A model generated the notes under the pieces. The model did no database searches and was not told the DNA's origin. It was given only the letters and a program-made list of their open reading frames with translations. A DNA stretch of 45,136 nucleotides from NCBI GenBank assembly GCA_937975725.1, contig CALJUL010000013.1:1-45136 (forward strand), read 5' to 3'. Below, piece by piece: positions 1 through 7,397 of this stretch. This DNA is from an uncultured Pseudoxanthomonas sp. GTDB taxonomy: Bacteria > Pseudomonadota > Gammaproteobacteria > Xanthomonadales > Xanthomonadaceae. How positions within the stretch are numbered: the stretch's first letter is position 1; each line of letters opens with the position of its first letter. The position numbers were made by a program, and so were the translations under genes.

Positions 1-73
1 ATCCAGCCCACCCCCGATGGAGCTTCCCGGCCTCGTCGGGCGTCACCGTGGGCGTAGCCCCAGGAAGCAGAAG

Positions 74-469
74 ATGCAGACCCGAAAGACCCCCAGCCGT
101 CAGCCCGAAACCTTCACGGATACCGATGGCGTCGCGCGCTGCCGCGTACCCCTCGCCCGTGGCGGCTATGCCGTCCTAGACCTGGAAGACATGCACGCCA
201 TTGCCGCCGCGCGTATCACCTGGAATTGGTATGCAAACCGTCACGGCTACGTCGTGACCAACGTCCCTCGCCAAGGTGTGTGCTCTGTCGCACGGCTGAT
301 CGTGGGGGCCGGCGACGGCGAGCGAGTGACCTTCGCCGATGGTGACAAACTCAACCTCCGCCGCGCCAACCTGAGGGTGAACGAAGGACGCGAGCCGCGT
401 GTTGACTTCGCCGCCTTCATGGCCCGGCAGGCAGCAGCGCGAAAGGCTGCCACAGGAGAGGCGCAATGA
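74..469 (+). CDS. Small HNH-fold-like phage protein, His-less
   Basis: Protein of 131 aa. I start it at ATG 74 because AGGAAG lies 6 nt upstream; an in-frame ATG at 17 has no such site. The middle resembles the small HNH/AP2-type endonucleases of phages: a GYAVLD strand, a WNWY/GYV segment, an ARLI helix, then DGDKLNLRRANLRV near the C-terminus, which matches the usual DHINGNxLDNRxxNLR. The catalytic His of that motif is replaced (VTFADGD), so nuclease activity is doubtful. A second protein of similar design is encoded at 1208-1642. The stop overlaps the next start (ATGA). The family call rests on motif resemblance only. Confidence 0.6.
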   Translation: MQTRKTPSRQPETFTDTDGVARCRVPLARGGYAVLDLEDMHAIAAARITWNWYANRHGYVVTNVPRQGVCSVARLIVGAGDGERVTFADGDKLNLRRANLRVNEGREPRVDFAAFMARQAAARKAATGEAQ

Positions 470-741
470 CAGACCAGCACGAAGGGCCAAGCAAGACTCT
501 CATCTACCGAATCGTTCCGTTCTCGCGGGAAGCCTTCGACCGCTTCAAGGACTACCAGCGACAACTAGAGTTCATGGAGGGCTGCCGACTCAGCAACGGG
601 CAGGTGATGGATCGACTACTACTGTCTCTCCCGGGGCCGCGTGCGTCCGCAGCATCAAGGGCACACCACAACCACCTTTCGATTCTCGACGTGATGGAGC
701 TGCCCACGAATACCACAGAAACGCACGGAGACGCGCCGTAA
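466..741 (+). CDS. Small phage protein, possible ribbon-helix-helix fold
   Basis: Protein of 91 aa whose ATG overlaps the stop of the preceding gene by 4 nt, with GGAGAG just upstream, so the two are translationally coupled. Residues about 12-55 (IYRIVPFSREAFDRFKDYQ, then RLSNGQVMDRLLLSLP) have the strand-helix-helix spacing of Arc/MetJ-type DNA-binding proteins. The C-terminal 35 residues look unstructured. The fold is my inference and the function is unknown. Its position before an AT-rich palindromic region would suit a repressor. Confidence 0.55.
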   Translation: MTDQHEGPSKTLIYRIVPFSREAFDRFKDYQRQLEFMEGCRLSNGQVMDRLLLSLPGPRASAASRAHHNHLSILDVMELPTNTTETHGDAP

Positions 742-787
742 GGCGCGCGCAGGTGTTGGGGTGGGACTCCATAGCGCCCACGATTGC

Positions 788-808
788 GAGCGTCGCAGCG
801 CGACGCTC
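788..808 (+). terminator. Hairpin after the first phage gene pair
   Basis: GAGCGTCGC and GCGACGCTC form a perfect 9-bp stem with a 3-nt loop, 46 nt after the stop at 741. No T-run follows, so it may be a weak or Rho-assisted terminator, or an RNA-processing site. Confidence 0.35.
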
Positions 809-839
809 AATGCGCCACTGATTCTGACGAAGAGGAAGA

Positions 840-1000
840 TCGTAGCGGGAGGATGCTCAGGCTACTCAGGAGCACTGTAGGAATCACGATGACTCGTGAT
901 GTTTCTCTTTGGTGTACCCGTTACGGTTAAACCTTAAAACTACTCTTTACAGTAAGACTTAAAGAGCACTGTAATAACTGTTAGACAAGTATCACGCCGC
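840..1000. promoter_or_regulatory. AT-rich, palindrome-dense control region
   Basis: Part of a gene-free stretch (742-1207). Visible here are ATCACGA-4nt-TCGTGAT (883-900), the palindromes CCGTTACGG and GGTTAAACC (about 919-934), TTACAGT-14nt-ACTGTAA (947-974), and the direct repeat GAGCACTGTA at 870-879 and 964-973. Base composition is much richer in A and T than its surroundings. This looks like an operator or promoter region of the phage element. I cannot assign a specific -35/-10 pair or a binding protein. Positions 1001-1207 show nothing recognisable. Confidence 0.5.
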
Positions 1001-1207
1001 GCGTCTTCCATGCAAGGGGTTCGCGCGCTGGATATCGCGTCGCTGATTGGTCTCGCCTACCTCACGCGCTGCCGGTCCCAAGTGGCCCGCTCTGGACCGT
1101 ATGCCGGTTCGTGACCAGCCGCCTCCACCTACCCCAACCCACTCCGGTGTCGTCTCTTCGACCACGCCAGACTTTGCCGTGGGTACTCTCAATGAACGTT
1201 GCCAACG

Positions 1208-1642
1208 ATGAAATTTGATCCCGACCGAATCCCCGAATACTTCACCGATGTGACCGGACGCCGCCTCGTCCGCTTGCCGACCTACAGCAGCGACACCCCG
1301 GCAATTACCGAAGCCGCACTGTTCGACAACGCCAAGCATCGTCACGGTCTGTCTGGCGTCACCTACATGAGCGACGATGGGAAAGGAAACCGATATGTCG
1401 TCGCGACGATCCCCGGAAGCGGCTCGCATAGCCCACTCGCACGCCTGCTGCTGGATCGACCGAAGGGCTACCGCGTGCGTTACATCGACGGCAACCCGCT
1501 GAACCTGCTGCCCGAGAACTTCCGATTGGCCGCCCCGTGGGCAAATGAAGAAGCCGCAGCGGAAGCACTGGCGCTATGCCTCGCCATCGCACGGCATGGC
1601 TACGAAACTCCGTCCACCATGGAGGCTGCCGACCATGCGTAA
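1208..1642 (+). CDS. Second small HNH-fold-like phage protein
   Basis: Protein of 144 aa from ATG 1208; an in-frame TTG at 1199 is possible and neither start has a clear ribosome site. Its C-terminal third has ARLLLDRPKGYRVRYIDGNP then LNLLPENFRL. This parallels the protein at 74-469 (ARLI...GERVTFADGDKLNLRRANLRV) and the canonical HNH helix VDHINGNxLDNRPENLR, again without the His. The two may be paralogues that kept a DNA-binding fold but lost catalysis (inference). It overlaps the start of the internal virion protein gene by 8 nt, so the two are probably coupled in translation. Confidence 0.6.
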   Translation: MKFDPDRIPEYFTDVTGRRLVRLPTYSSDTPAITEAALFDNAKHRHGLSGVTYMSDDGKGNRYVVATIPGSGSHSPLARLLLDRPKGYRVRYIDGNPLNLLPENFRLAAPWANEEAAAEALALCLAIARHGYETPSTMEAADHA

Positions 1643-3827
1643 GCAATCCCGCAACATCATCGAACGGTTCCATGTCCACTCCCGCAGCTCCGAATCGCCG
1701 GGCCTGGCCGTCCAGGCGGACCAAGATTCCGCGCGTGGTTACTCTGGACTGGGCCAGGCCGCCGCAGGCGTCTTCACTCGCCTCGGCAATGTCCAGGCGG
1801 CGCGTGCCAACGCAAAGGCACGTGAGGACTTCGACGCCGACGTTGCGCGCGGCTCCGCAGACCGCACTTCGGAAACCGGAAGCGGCACCGCAGCGCGCAC
1901 GCAAGACGACCTCGTCGATGCCACGGAAGGCTATCGGCGGGGTTACTTCCTGACGGAAGGTGTCAACCGCATCCACCAGGCAAAGCGCGACATCGCCAAG
2001 GAGGTCGCGACCCTGCGACCCGGCGAGGACATCGCGCCGATCTTGGAGAAGCACACGGCGTCGCTGTTGCAGCAGCCCGAGTTCCAACATCCGGACATCC
2101 TCAAACAGCTACAGCCGCAGCTACAGCAGATGCAGGCCGGTGTCGCCGAGTACCGGCAGAAGACCGAGCTGGCTGAAATCTTCGATAGCCAGCGCGAGAA
2201 CCTGGCGGTCATGGTCCGCAACGAGATTGCCTCGGGAAACCTCCTGACCCCTGAGGGCTTCGCACAGTTCCAGTCGGCGCTCGACACCGAGCAGTTCGCA
2301 TACCTGGACGCCAACGAAACCGCCGACATCCTCTCTGAGGGCATGGTGGAGCTGTTCGCGTCCGGCGAGATTGACCCGGCGAAGGCGGAGCAGTTCCTCA
2401 AGTCCTCCCTGCCCGGCCACGACGTTCCCCTGTGGGACCGCACGGGGGCCAACGGGCAGAACTGGAGCGAGCAGTTCAAGAGCGCCCTGGCCGCAGGCTC
2501 CAACGTCCGCGCACGGGCGCAGGAAGAGCAGCAGGCCGCAATGCAGGCCGATTCGCACTTCCGGTTCACCGGGCTGGCGCAGCGCGGCATCTTCACGGCG
2601 GACAAGATCAACGCCGAGGCTGACAAGCTGGGCCTGAGCGGCAAGGATCGACTGTCGTTCGTCTCCAAGTGGGAGAACGAGAACACGGCGGGCCTGCGAC
2701 ACCTGGAAGCAGAAGCACGCGCAGCGCGCCAGCACCGCGAAGTGTTGGGCGCGATCAACGCCGGGCACGCCCTGTCCATGACCGACTCGCAGCTCTCCAA
2801 GGCTGCGCAGAAGGAGTGGGAAGGTGCGGTGTCCGGAACGCGCCAGCAGCGGCAGGCAGTGATCGAGAAGTACACCCGCATCGGTGTCGTGATTCCCCAA
2901 CTGCAGGACCTCCTGGGGCGCACCACCAAGAACAACCTCGGCGCGAACTACGACCTCTACAAGGAACTCGCCCGGCTCGACCCGGTGGTGGCCGATCGTT
3001 ACCTGTCCGAGAAGAACGCCACGCTGTTCGCGCAGCATCACGACAACGTGAGCCGCTTCGGCATGTCTCCGCAGGAGTCGCTTAATGCGCTTCCTACAGG
3101 TGCCAGCAAGGGCCGCCGCGCGGAAGTCGCCACGGAAATCTCCAAGGCCGCCAACGGATACTTGCGGGAGAACGCAGAAATGCCTGACGGCTCCGCACGG
3201 CCGTGGTGGTTTCGGCATCGCTTGGAGCAGGAAGCCATCCGCCTTCAACTGGCAAACCCCGATGCGTCCCCGGCTGTTGCGCTGGCGACCGCCGAGCGCC
3301 GGGCTATGGGTGACCTCATCAAGGTCAACGGAAACTGGGTAGCACGTGGCGGCGCACGAAAGGATGCGGTGCCGGCTATTGAGTTCTTCGCTAAAGAAGT
3401 GGCAAAGGCCATGACTGAGGCCGGAGAAATCACTCCAGAAGTCGCTGCCGGTGTCTTTGCAGCCCCCCATCGGGATGATCCAAACCTGTTCGTGGTCGTG
3501 CTACCGGGTGGAATCACCGCATACAACCCACGCACCGGACGCCCCGCAACGTTTAACCCCTTGGAGATTGCAGGCGCTCATAAGGCTTACGAGGACGAGC
3601 GCAAGGCGAATGGTGTTCGACGCGCACAGGCTGTCAACCAGCAGCTAAAGCACGCGCCGACACCTGTTTCGTGGGGCACGTCAGACACCCTTGGCGAACT
3701 ATCGGCGATGGCGGACGCCCAGGCGGCGGCCGTCCGACACGCTGAGGACAAGGCCGGAGCCGCGCCGCTCCCATCCTTCCCTGACTTCCTCCGTGGCTAC
3801 CGTACACGCCCCGCCAAGGGGCACTGA
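1635..3827 (+). CDS. Internal virion protein, T7 gp15-like
   Basis: Protein of 730 aa. ATG 1635 is chosen over upstream in-frame codons because GGAGG lies 9 nt before it and the length then fits T7 gp15 (747 aa). It is rich in Ala, Gln, Glu and Lys, almost wholly helical in character, with no signal peptide or membrane segment. Features parallel to gp15 are an N-terminal Gly/Ala segment, a YRRGYFLTEGVNRIHQAKRD region near 110-130, an LDPVVADRYLSEKNATLF segment near 460, and a basic, Lys/Arg-rich C-terminal tail. In T7, gp15 is one of the proteins ejected to form the channel that carries DNA through the cell envelope. The usual partners (gp14, gp16) are not beside it here. The identification comes from recalled family features, not a search. 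Confidence 0.6.
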   Translation: MRKQSRNIIERFHVHSRSSESPGLAVQADQDSARGYSGLGQAAAGVFTRLGNVQAARANAKAREDFDADVARGSADRTSETGSGTAARTQDDLVDATEGYRRGYFLTEGVNRIHQAKRDIAKEVATLRPGEDIAPILEKHTASLLQQPEFQHPDILKQLQPQLQQMQAGVAEYRQKTELAEIFDSQRENLAVMVRNEIASGNLLTPEGFAQFQSALDTEQFAYLDANETADILSEGMVELFASGEIDPAKAEQFLKSSLPGHDVPLWDRTGANGQNWSEQFKSALAAGSNVRARAQEEQQAAMQADSHFRFTGLAQRGIFTADKINAEADKLGLSGKDRLSFVSKWENENTAGLRHLEAEARAARQHREVLGAINAGHALSMTDSQLSKAAQKEWEGAVSGTRQQRQAVIEKYTRIGVVIPQLQDLLGRTTKNNLGANYDLYKELARLDPVVADRYLSEKNATLFAQHHDNVSRFGMSPQESLNALPTGASKGRRAEVATEISKAANGYLRENAEMPDGSARPWWFRHRLEQEAIRLQLANPDASPAVALATAERRAMGDLIKVNGNWVARGGARKDAVPAIEFFAKEVAKAMTEAGEITPEVAAGVFAAPHRDDPNLFVVVLPGGITAYNPRTGRPATFNPLEIAGAHKAYEDERKANGVRRAQAVNQQLKHAPTPVSWGTSDTLGELSAMADAQAAAVRHAEDKAGAAPLPSFPDFLRGYRTRPAKGH

Positions 3828-3839
3828 TAGTGCACAGCG

Positions 3840-3861
3840 GCCGGCGCAAGGACGCGCCGGC
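3840..3861 (+). terminator. GC-rich hairpin after the virion protein gene
   Basis: GCCGGCGC, a 6-nt loop, then GCGCCGGC: a perfect 8-bp stem starting 13 nt after the stop at 3827. There is no T-run on either side, so termination strength is uncertain. Confidence 0.4.
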
Positions 3862-3902
3862 ACCGCACTAATGCCCTGCCCGCAACGGGTATGCGATTCA
3901 CG

Positions 3903-4181
3903 TCAGTGGTCTAGAGTGTGTGTCCAATGCGGAATCCACCCCCTAGACAGGTATTTCACGAGGTGCGGCGAACCGTAGAACATGATCCGCCCGTTCTTCG
4001 CGAACGCAAGGGCGGACTGATCCACCTTCAAGCCCTGCGCGCGTGCCGCCACAGTCAACTCACCCAAAAGGCGGTTGTTGTCTGAGTCCGTTCCAGAGCT
4101 GGAACGCGCGTCAAACACGGCAAAGTCTATGTATCCCCCAGCCGCCGCCCTTTCCCTCAGATGCGCCATGTTGATCTTCAC
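3903..4181 (-). CDS. Orphan phage-element protein, function unknown
   Basis: Protein of 92 aa starting at GTG 4181. A strong GAGGAG sits 6 nt upstream (4188-4193 on the minus strand), which outweighs the longer open frame reaching 4259 and the later ATG at 4169. It contains YIDFAVFDARSSSGTDSDN, a LTVAARAQGLKVD helix and a FAKNGRIMFYGSPHLVKYL ending. It reads like a small globular, soluble protein; I do not recognise a family. It is transcribed towards the virion protein gene, as a lone gene in the right arm of the element, a place where lysogenic-conversion genes often sit (inference). Confidence 0.6.
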   Translation of the reverse strand: MKINMAHLRERAAAGGYIDFAVFDARSSSGTDSDNNRLLGELTVAARAQGLKVDQSALAFAKNGRIMFYGSPHLVKYLSRGWIPHWTHTLDH

Positions 4182-4373
4182 GCAGTTCTCCTCATGTGTC
4201 TTGGGGCAGCATGAAGGCTCACCGTCGCATGGATTGAGACAGTTCCGCTGCCGCTTCACACAGGTCCAAATGTTTCACCGCCAATTTCCGTGACGGTATC
4301 TAACACTCGGAAGTCCGCGCTTTCCCCCCTCTACCCCCGGCGCACCACAGCCGGACCACCCACCGACCACTCC

Positions 4374-4406
4374 AAGCCCGCCCGCAGCAACCCTGCCGGT
4401 GGGCTT
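4374..4406. terminator. Stem-loop ahead of the AlpA gene
   Basis: AAGCCCGCC and GGTGGGCTT form a 9-bp stem (one G-U pair) with a 15-nt loop, ending 21 nt before the AlpA start. No long T-run follows. It may be a terminator insulating alpA or a leader structure. The rest of 4182-4427 shows only the inverted copy of the 12-bp repeat (4273-4284). Confidence 0.3.
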
Positions 4407-4427
4407 CGTCATTTCTGAGGAAGCCCC

Positions 4428-4637
4428 ATGCACGACCAGCACGCCAACCCGCCCGCCCCTCGCCTGCTCCCCATCGCCGAAGTCGTGCAGATCGTCGGGC
4501 TAGGCGAGAGCACGATATGGGAACGAAGCCGGCAAGGCACATTCCCGAAGCCCGTAAAGCTGTCCCCGCGCACGACTCGCTGGGTATCCGCCGAGGTGGA
4601 GCAATGGGTGGCCGAGGCCATCGCTCAGCGCGCCTAA
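4428..4637 (+). CDS. AlpA-family DNA-binding regulator / excisionase
   Basis: Protein of 69 aa with AGGAAG 5-6 nt before its ATG. It has the AlpA (prophage CP4-57 type) pattern: LLPIAEVVQIVGLGESTIWERSR as helix-turn-helix (about 13-35), then GTFPKPVKLSPRTTRWVSAEVEQWV. This MerR-like winged helix binds DNA in prophages and islands, where AlpA activates or assists excision, commonly acting at the integrase gene or att region. It lies directly against the candidate attachment end. No integrase gene is in the window. The family call is firm; its target here is inferred. Confidence 0.85.
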   Translation: MHDQHANPPAPRLLPIAEVVQIVGLGESTIWERSRQGTFPKPVKLSPRTTRWVSAEVEQWVAEAIAQRA

Positions 4638-4648
4638 GCGGTAGCATC

Positions 4649-4672
4649 TTGGCGGTAACTTTGGCGGTAACT
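4649..4672 (+). repeat. Tandem 12-bp repeat at the element edge
   Basis: TTGGCGGTAACT occurs twice with no gap (4649-4660, 4661-4672), and a close inverted copy (TTTCACCGCCAA) lies at 4273-4284. Shorter GCGGTA copies flank the pair at about 4638 and 4722. Such short direct repeats beside an excisionase gene are typical of recombinase arm-type or excisionase-binding sites, so this may belong to the right att region. No duplicated tRNA end is visible. Confidence 0.45.
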
Positions 4673-4749
4673 AAGTCAGCAATCGACATGGAGTCCGCGC
4701 AGTTTGGTCGTTTCAAGGCACTATGCGGTAGACCCCACCCCATTCAACG

Positions 4750-4779
4750 AAAAGCCGGAACCGCGAGGTTCCGGCTTTT
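4750..4779. terminator. Strong bidirectional Rho-independent terminator
   Basis: AAAAGCCGGAACC, loop GCGA, GGTTCCGGCTTTT: a 13-bp stem with a T-run on the plus strand and an A-run that serves the minus strand. It separates the phage-type genes from the host-type genes. Since no gene ends directly before it, it may originally have ended a host gene that the element displaced (inference). Positions 4780-4925 hold no gene. Confidence 0.85.
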
Positions 4780-4925
4780 TCGTTTGCGCGCAAAACCAGC
4801 GCGCGATCGCACCCGCTTACCCCTCGGCTACCGCGCCATGCAAGATGGGAAAACCGGGCATGGCATGCAACACGGCGGCGATGCATGCATGATGATGGCC
4901 TCCCGCCGCCATGCTGCCCGGCACG

Positions 4926-6251
4926 ATGCGTATCCGCCTGCCCTGCTTCCTCCCGACCCTGCTCATGTGCCTGTCCGCCGCTCTGCCCAGCCATGCCGCC
5001 AGCCTGCCCCGCACCACGCCCGAGGCGGCCGGGTTCACCGCCGAGGGCCTGGCCCGCGTCGATGCGCTGATCGAGGACGCCGTGGCCGGCGGCTTCCCGG
5101 GGGCGGTGCTGGCCATCATGCGCGACGGCCGGCTGGTGACGGTGCGCGCCTACGGCTACGCGCTGCGCTACGACGAGCACGGCCCGGTGGCCGATCCGCA
5201 GCCGATGACCACCGACACCCTCTTCGACCTGGCGTCGAACACCAAGGTCTACGCCACCACGTTCGCGGTACAGCGGCTGGCCTACGAGGGCAGGATCGAC
5301 CTCGACGCGCCGGTGCAGCGCTACGTGCCCGAATACGTCGACGCTCCGGACGCCGCGGTCACGGGCAAGGACCGGGTGACCGTGGCCGACCTGCTGCGGC
5401 ACACCTCCGGGGCGATGGCCAATCCGCAGTACTACCGCCGCGAAGTCATGGGGGACCTGTTCTCGCAGGACCGCGTTACCACCTACAGGCAGCTCGCGCG
5501 CACGCCGCTGGACCATGCGCCGGGCAGCCGACACGTCTACAGCGACCTGGGCTTCATGCTGCTGGGTCTGATCGTGGAGCGGATCGCCGGCATGCCGCTG
5601 GACGAATACGTGGAACGGACGTTCTACGCGCCGCTGGACCTGCAACGCACGCTGTACGCGCCGCTGCGCGGCCATGCGCGCCTGCGCGGCTTCCGGCCGG
5701 AACAGTTCGCCGCCACTGAGACCCACGGCAATACCCGCGGCGGCGCCACCCACTTCGAGAACGTGCGCACGCGCACCGTGCGCGGCGAAGTACAGGACGA
5801 AAAGGCGTTCTATTCGCTGGAACAGGTGGCGGGCCACGCCGGCCTGTTCTCGGTGGCCGAGGACGTGGCCGTGTTGCAGCAGGTGATGCTGGACGGCGGA
5901 CGCAGTGGCGATCAGGTGTTCTTCGACACGGACACCATCGCGCGGTTCACCGCGCCGTCCGCCGGCGACCCCAGCTTCGGGCTCGGCTGGCGGCTGAACC
6001 GCGGCGAGAACCCACCAACCTTCTTCGGACGCTACGCCTCGCCGCGCGCCTACGGCCACACCGGCTGGACCGGTACGGCGACGGTGATCGATCCGGAATA
6101 CCGGCTGGGCATCGTGCTGCTGACCAACAAGAAGAACACGCCGGTGGTCGACCCCGCGGCCAATCCGGACCGTTTCCTCGGCGACACGTTCCCGATTTCC
6201 AACTACCGCGCGGTGATCGAGCAGGTGTACCTGGCGATGCGCGACCGCTAG
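4926..6251 (+). CDS. Serine hydrolase of the PBP4B/YfeW (class C beta-lactamase) family
   Basis: Protein of 441 aa (E. coli PBP4B/YfeW is 434). From ATG 4926 it has a signal peptide: MRIR, a hydrophobic core, and a likely cut after SHA. An ATG at 4911 would add five residues. Penicillin-recognising motifs are in order: SNTK with nucleophile Ser104 and Lys107, YSD at Tyr205, and HTG at His378. The FDLASNTKVYATTFAVQ block is close to YfeW. Such proteins are exported, often lipid-linked or periplasmic, with weak D-alanyl-D-alanine carboxypeptidase or esterase activity. In E. coli yfeW sits with murQ-murP, which fits the MurNAc-related pair at 14.6-18.1 kb of this window (inference). Confidence 0.85.
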   Translation: MRIRLPCFLPTLLMCLSAALPSHAASLPRTTPEAAGFTAEGLARVDALIEDAVAGGFPGAVLAIMRDGRLVTVRAYGYALRYDEHGPVADPQPMTTDTLFDLASNTKVYATTFAVQRLAYEGRIDLDAPVQRYVPEYVDAPDAAVTGKDRVTVADLLRHTSGAMANPQYYRREVMGDLFSQDRVTTYRQLARTPLDHAPGSRHVYSDLGFMLLGLIVERIAGMPLDEYVERTFYAPLDLQRTLYAPLRGHARLRGFRPEQFAATETHGNTRGGATHFENVRTRTVRGEVQDEKAFYSLEQVAGHAGLFSVAEDVAVLQQVMLDGGRSGDQVFFDTDTIARFTAPSAGDPSFGLGWRLNRGENPPTFFGRYASPRAYGHTGWTGTATVIDPEYRLGIVLLTNKKNTPVVDPAANPDRFLGDTFPISNYRAVIEQVYLAMRDR

Positions 6252-6355
6252 CGTCGACGCAAATTGCACGGGTGGAACGACACTCCGGACTTGGCGAGTT
6301 CCTCCACCACCTCGGCGAACTGGCCGGACATGGCGCCCAGCCGGCACGCGATCAT
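6248..6355 (-). pseudogene. Possible short ORF or gene remnant
   Basis: Minus-strand frame of 35 codons from ATG 6355 (49 codons open from the previous stop). Its TAG overlaps the YfeW-like stop through a shared CTAG. The translation contains GQFAEVVEELAKSGVSFHPC and uses the G/C-ending codons favoured by neighbouring genes, but there is no ribosome site and no recognised family. It could be the C-terminal remnant of a lost gene or chance. The remaining bases to 6555 hold nothing else I can support. Confidence 0.2.
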
Positions 6356-6555
6356 CGATGTCACCAAGTCATGGCGCGCCGGGATGAAAGTCTTCGCTCA
6401 GACGACGCCCATGGGGCTGTTGCATCGGCTTTTCTCTTGCCGACGCATGGGCGCCCTGTCGTCGTGGATGCCCTGCCCCTGGATGAGCCCCGCGACACAC
6501 CACGGCCATACATGCGCCTCGCGCCGCATGACGACCGCGCATCATCCGGAACGCG

Positions 6556-7101
6556 TCAGGCGGCTTCTTCCCCGGCGGGATAGACCAGGGTGCCATCGGG
6601 ACGCCGCACTGCCGCGGGCGTGAGGCGGGCGGGTTCGAGGCGATGGTGGCCCATCAGGTGGAAGACGCTTTCCCCGCCCGCCAGCAGATAGTCCGCGACG
6701 ATGCGGCGGTGGCAGCGCCACCAGACCGCTTCGGCGCACATCAGCACGCAGCGGCGCTCGCGGCCCCGGGTGCGGACCGCTTCCAGTCCGGCATGGAACG
6801 CGTCGGACAGGGCGTAGTCGGCGTAATGGTGGAAGCTGCGGTTGCGCCAGAAGCCGTTGACCTGCGCCGGCACGTCGGATTGCCGGCCGCGCAAGCCGCC
6901 CAGGGCGGCTTCGTGCGCGTAGGCGATGCCCGCTTCGCCGAGGCTGGCGGACAGGACGTCGTGGTTGAACTGCGGGTTGGCCCGCGACATCGGCATCTTC
7001 CTGATGTCGGCGACGAAGCCGATGTCCGCTTCGCGCAGCAGCGCGACGAACGTTGCGATGTCGCGGTCGGAATGCCCGACGGTGAAGAACGGCAGGGCCA
7101 T
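6556..7101 (-). CDS. DUF488 family protein
   Basis: Protein of 181 aa, the usual DUF488 length. Diagnostic blocks are the N-terminal FFTVGHSDRD, then VADIRKMPMSRANPQFN, a YAHEAALGGLRG block, and the C-terminal VLMCAEAVWWRCHRRIVADYLL with conserved Cys and His residues. DUF488 proteins are small, soluble and of unproven biochemical role. It follows the DUF2945 gene by 6 nt on the same strand, so the two form an operon. No individual ribosome site is evident, which suits translational coupling. Confidence 0.9.
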   Translation of the reverse strand: MALPFFTVGHSDRDIATFVALLREADIGFVADIRKMPMSRANPQFNHDVLSASLGEAGIAYAHEAALGGLRGRQSDVPAQVNGFWRNRSFHHYADYALSDAFHAGLEAVRTRGRERRCVLMCAEAVWWRCHRRIVADYLLAGGESVFHLMGHHRLEPARLTPAAVRRPDGTLVYPAGEEAA

Positions 7102-7107
7102 CGGCGC

Positions 7108-7317
7108 TCACGCGCGCTGGAGCGCGCTTCCCCGGTGGGCGGCGATGTGGTCGGTCCTGTCGCTCTTTATTTCGTACTGGGGATCGTCTTCCGAGGCATG
7201 GTGGGTATACCCCTTGTACGCGAAATCGCGGGTGTGCACCGCGATGATCGTGCCCGATACCCAGCCGGCCTCGGAATTCCAGCGCACATGGTCGCCGATC
7301 TTGAATTTCACGCTCAT
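7108..7317 (-). CDS. DUF2945 / hypervirulence-associated TUDOR-domain protein
   Basis: Protein of 69 aa with GGGAGG 7 nt before its ATG. The frame extends further upstream, but this start and length match the family. It is a single small beta-barrel: KFKIGDHVRWNSEAGWVSGTI, then an FAYKGYTHHASEDDPQYEIKSD segment and HRGSAL at the end. This is the pattern of the DUF2945 (HVA1, TUDOR-like) proteins, whose biochemical role is not established. It is first gene of an operon with DUF488. Confidence 0.88.
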   Translation of the reverse strand: MSVKFKIGDHVRWNSEAGWVSGTIIAVHTRDFAYKGYTHHASEDDPQYEIKSDRTDHIAAHRGSALQRA

Positions 7318-7397
7318 GGACGTGCCTCCCGGGCAGACTGATGACAAGGGTCGCCCGCATGCCGGGGCGGCCCGTCCCCCGGCGACAGGAGCCCGAC

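Noticed and set aside
4182..4259. Upstream extension of the 92-aa orphan protein to position 4259
   Set aside because: The GTG at 4181 has an ideal GAGGAG; the extension has none and shows no protein-like character.
4640..4760. tRNA or tmRNA 3' fragment as the attachment site
   Set aside because: No T-loop (GTTCGA-like) or CCA-ended acceptor stem can be found before the terminator; the core site stays unidentified.
6272..6623. Plus-strand frames in the YfeW-DUF488 gap
   Set aside because: No ribosome site and no protein-like composition; they run into the 3' end of the opposite DUF488 gene.
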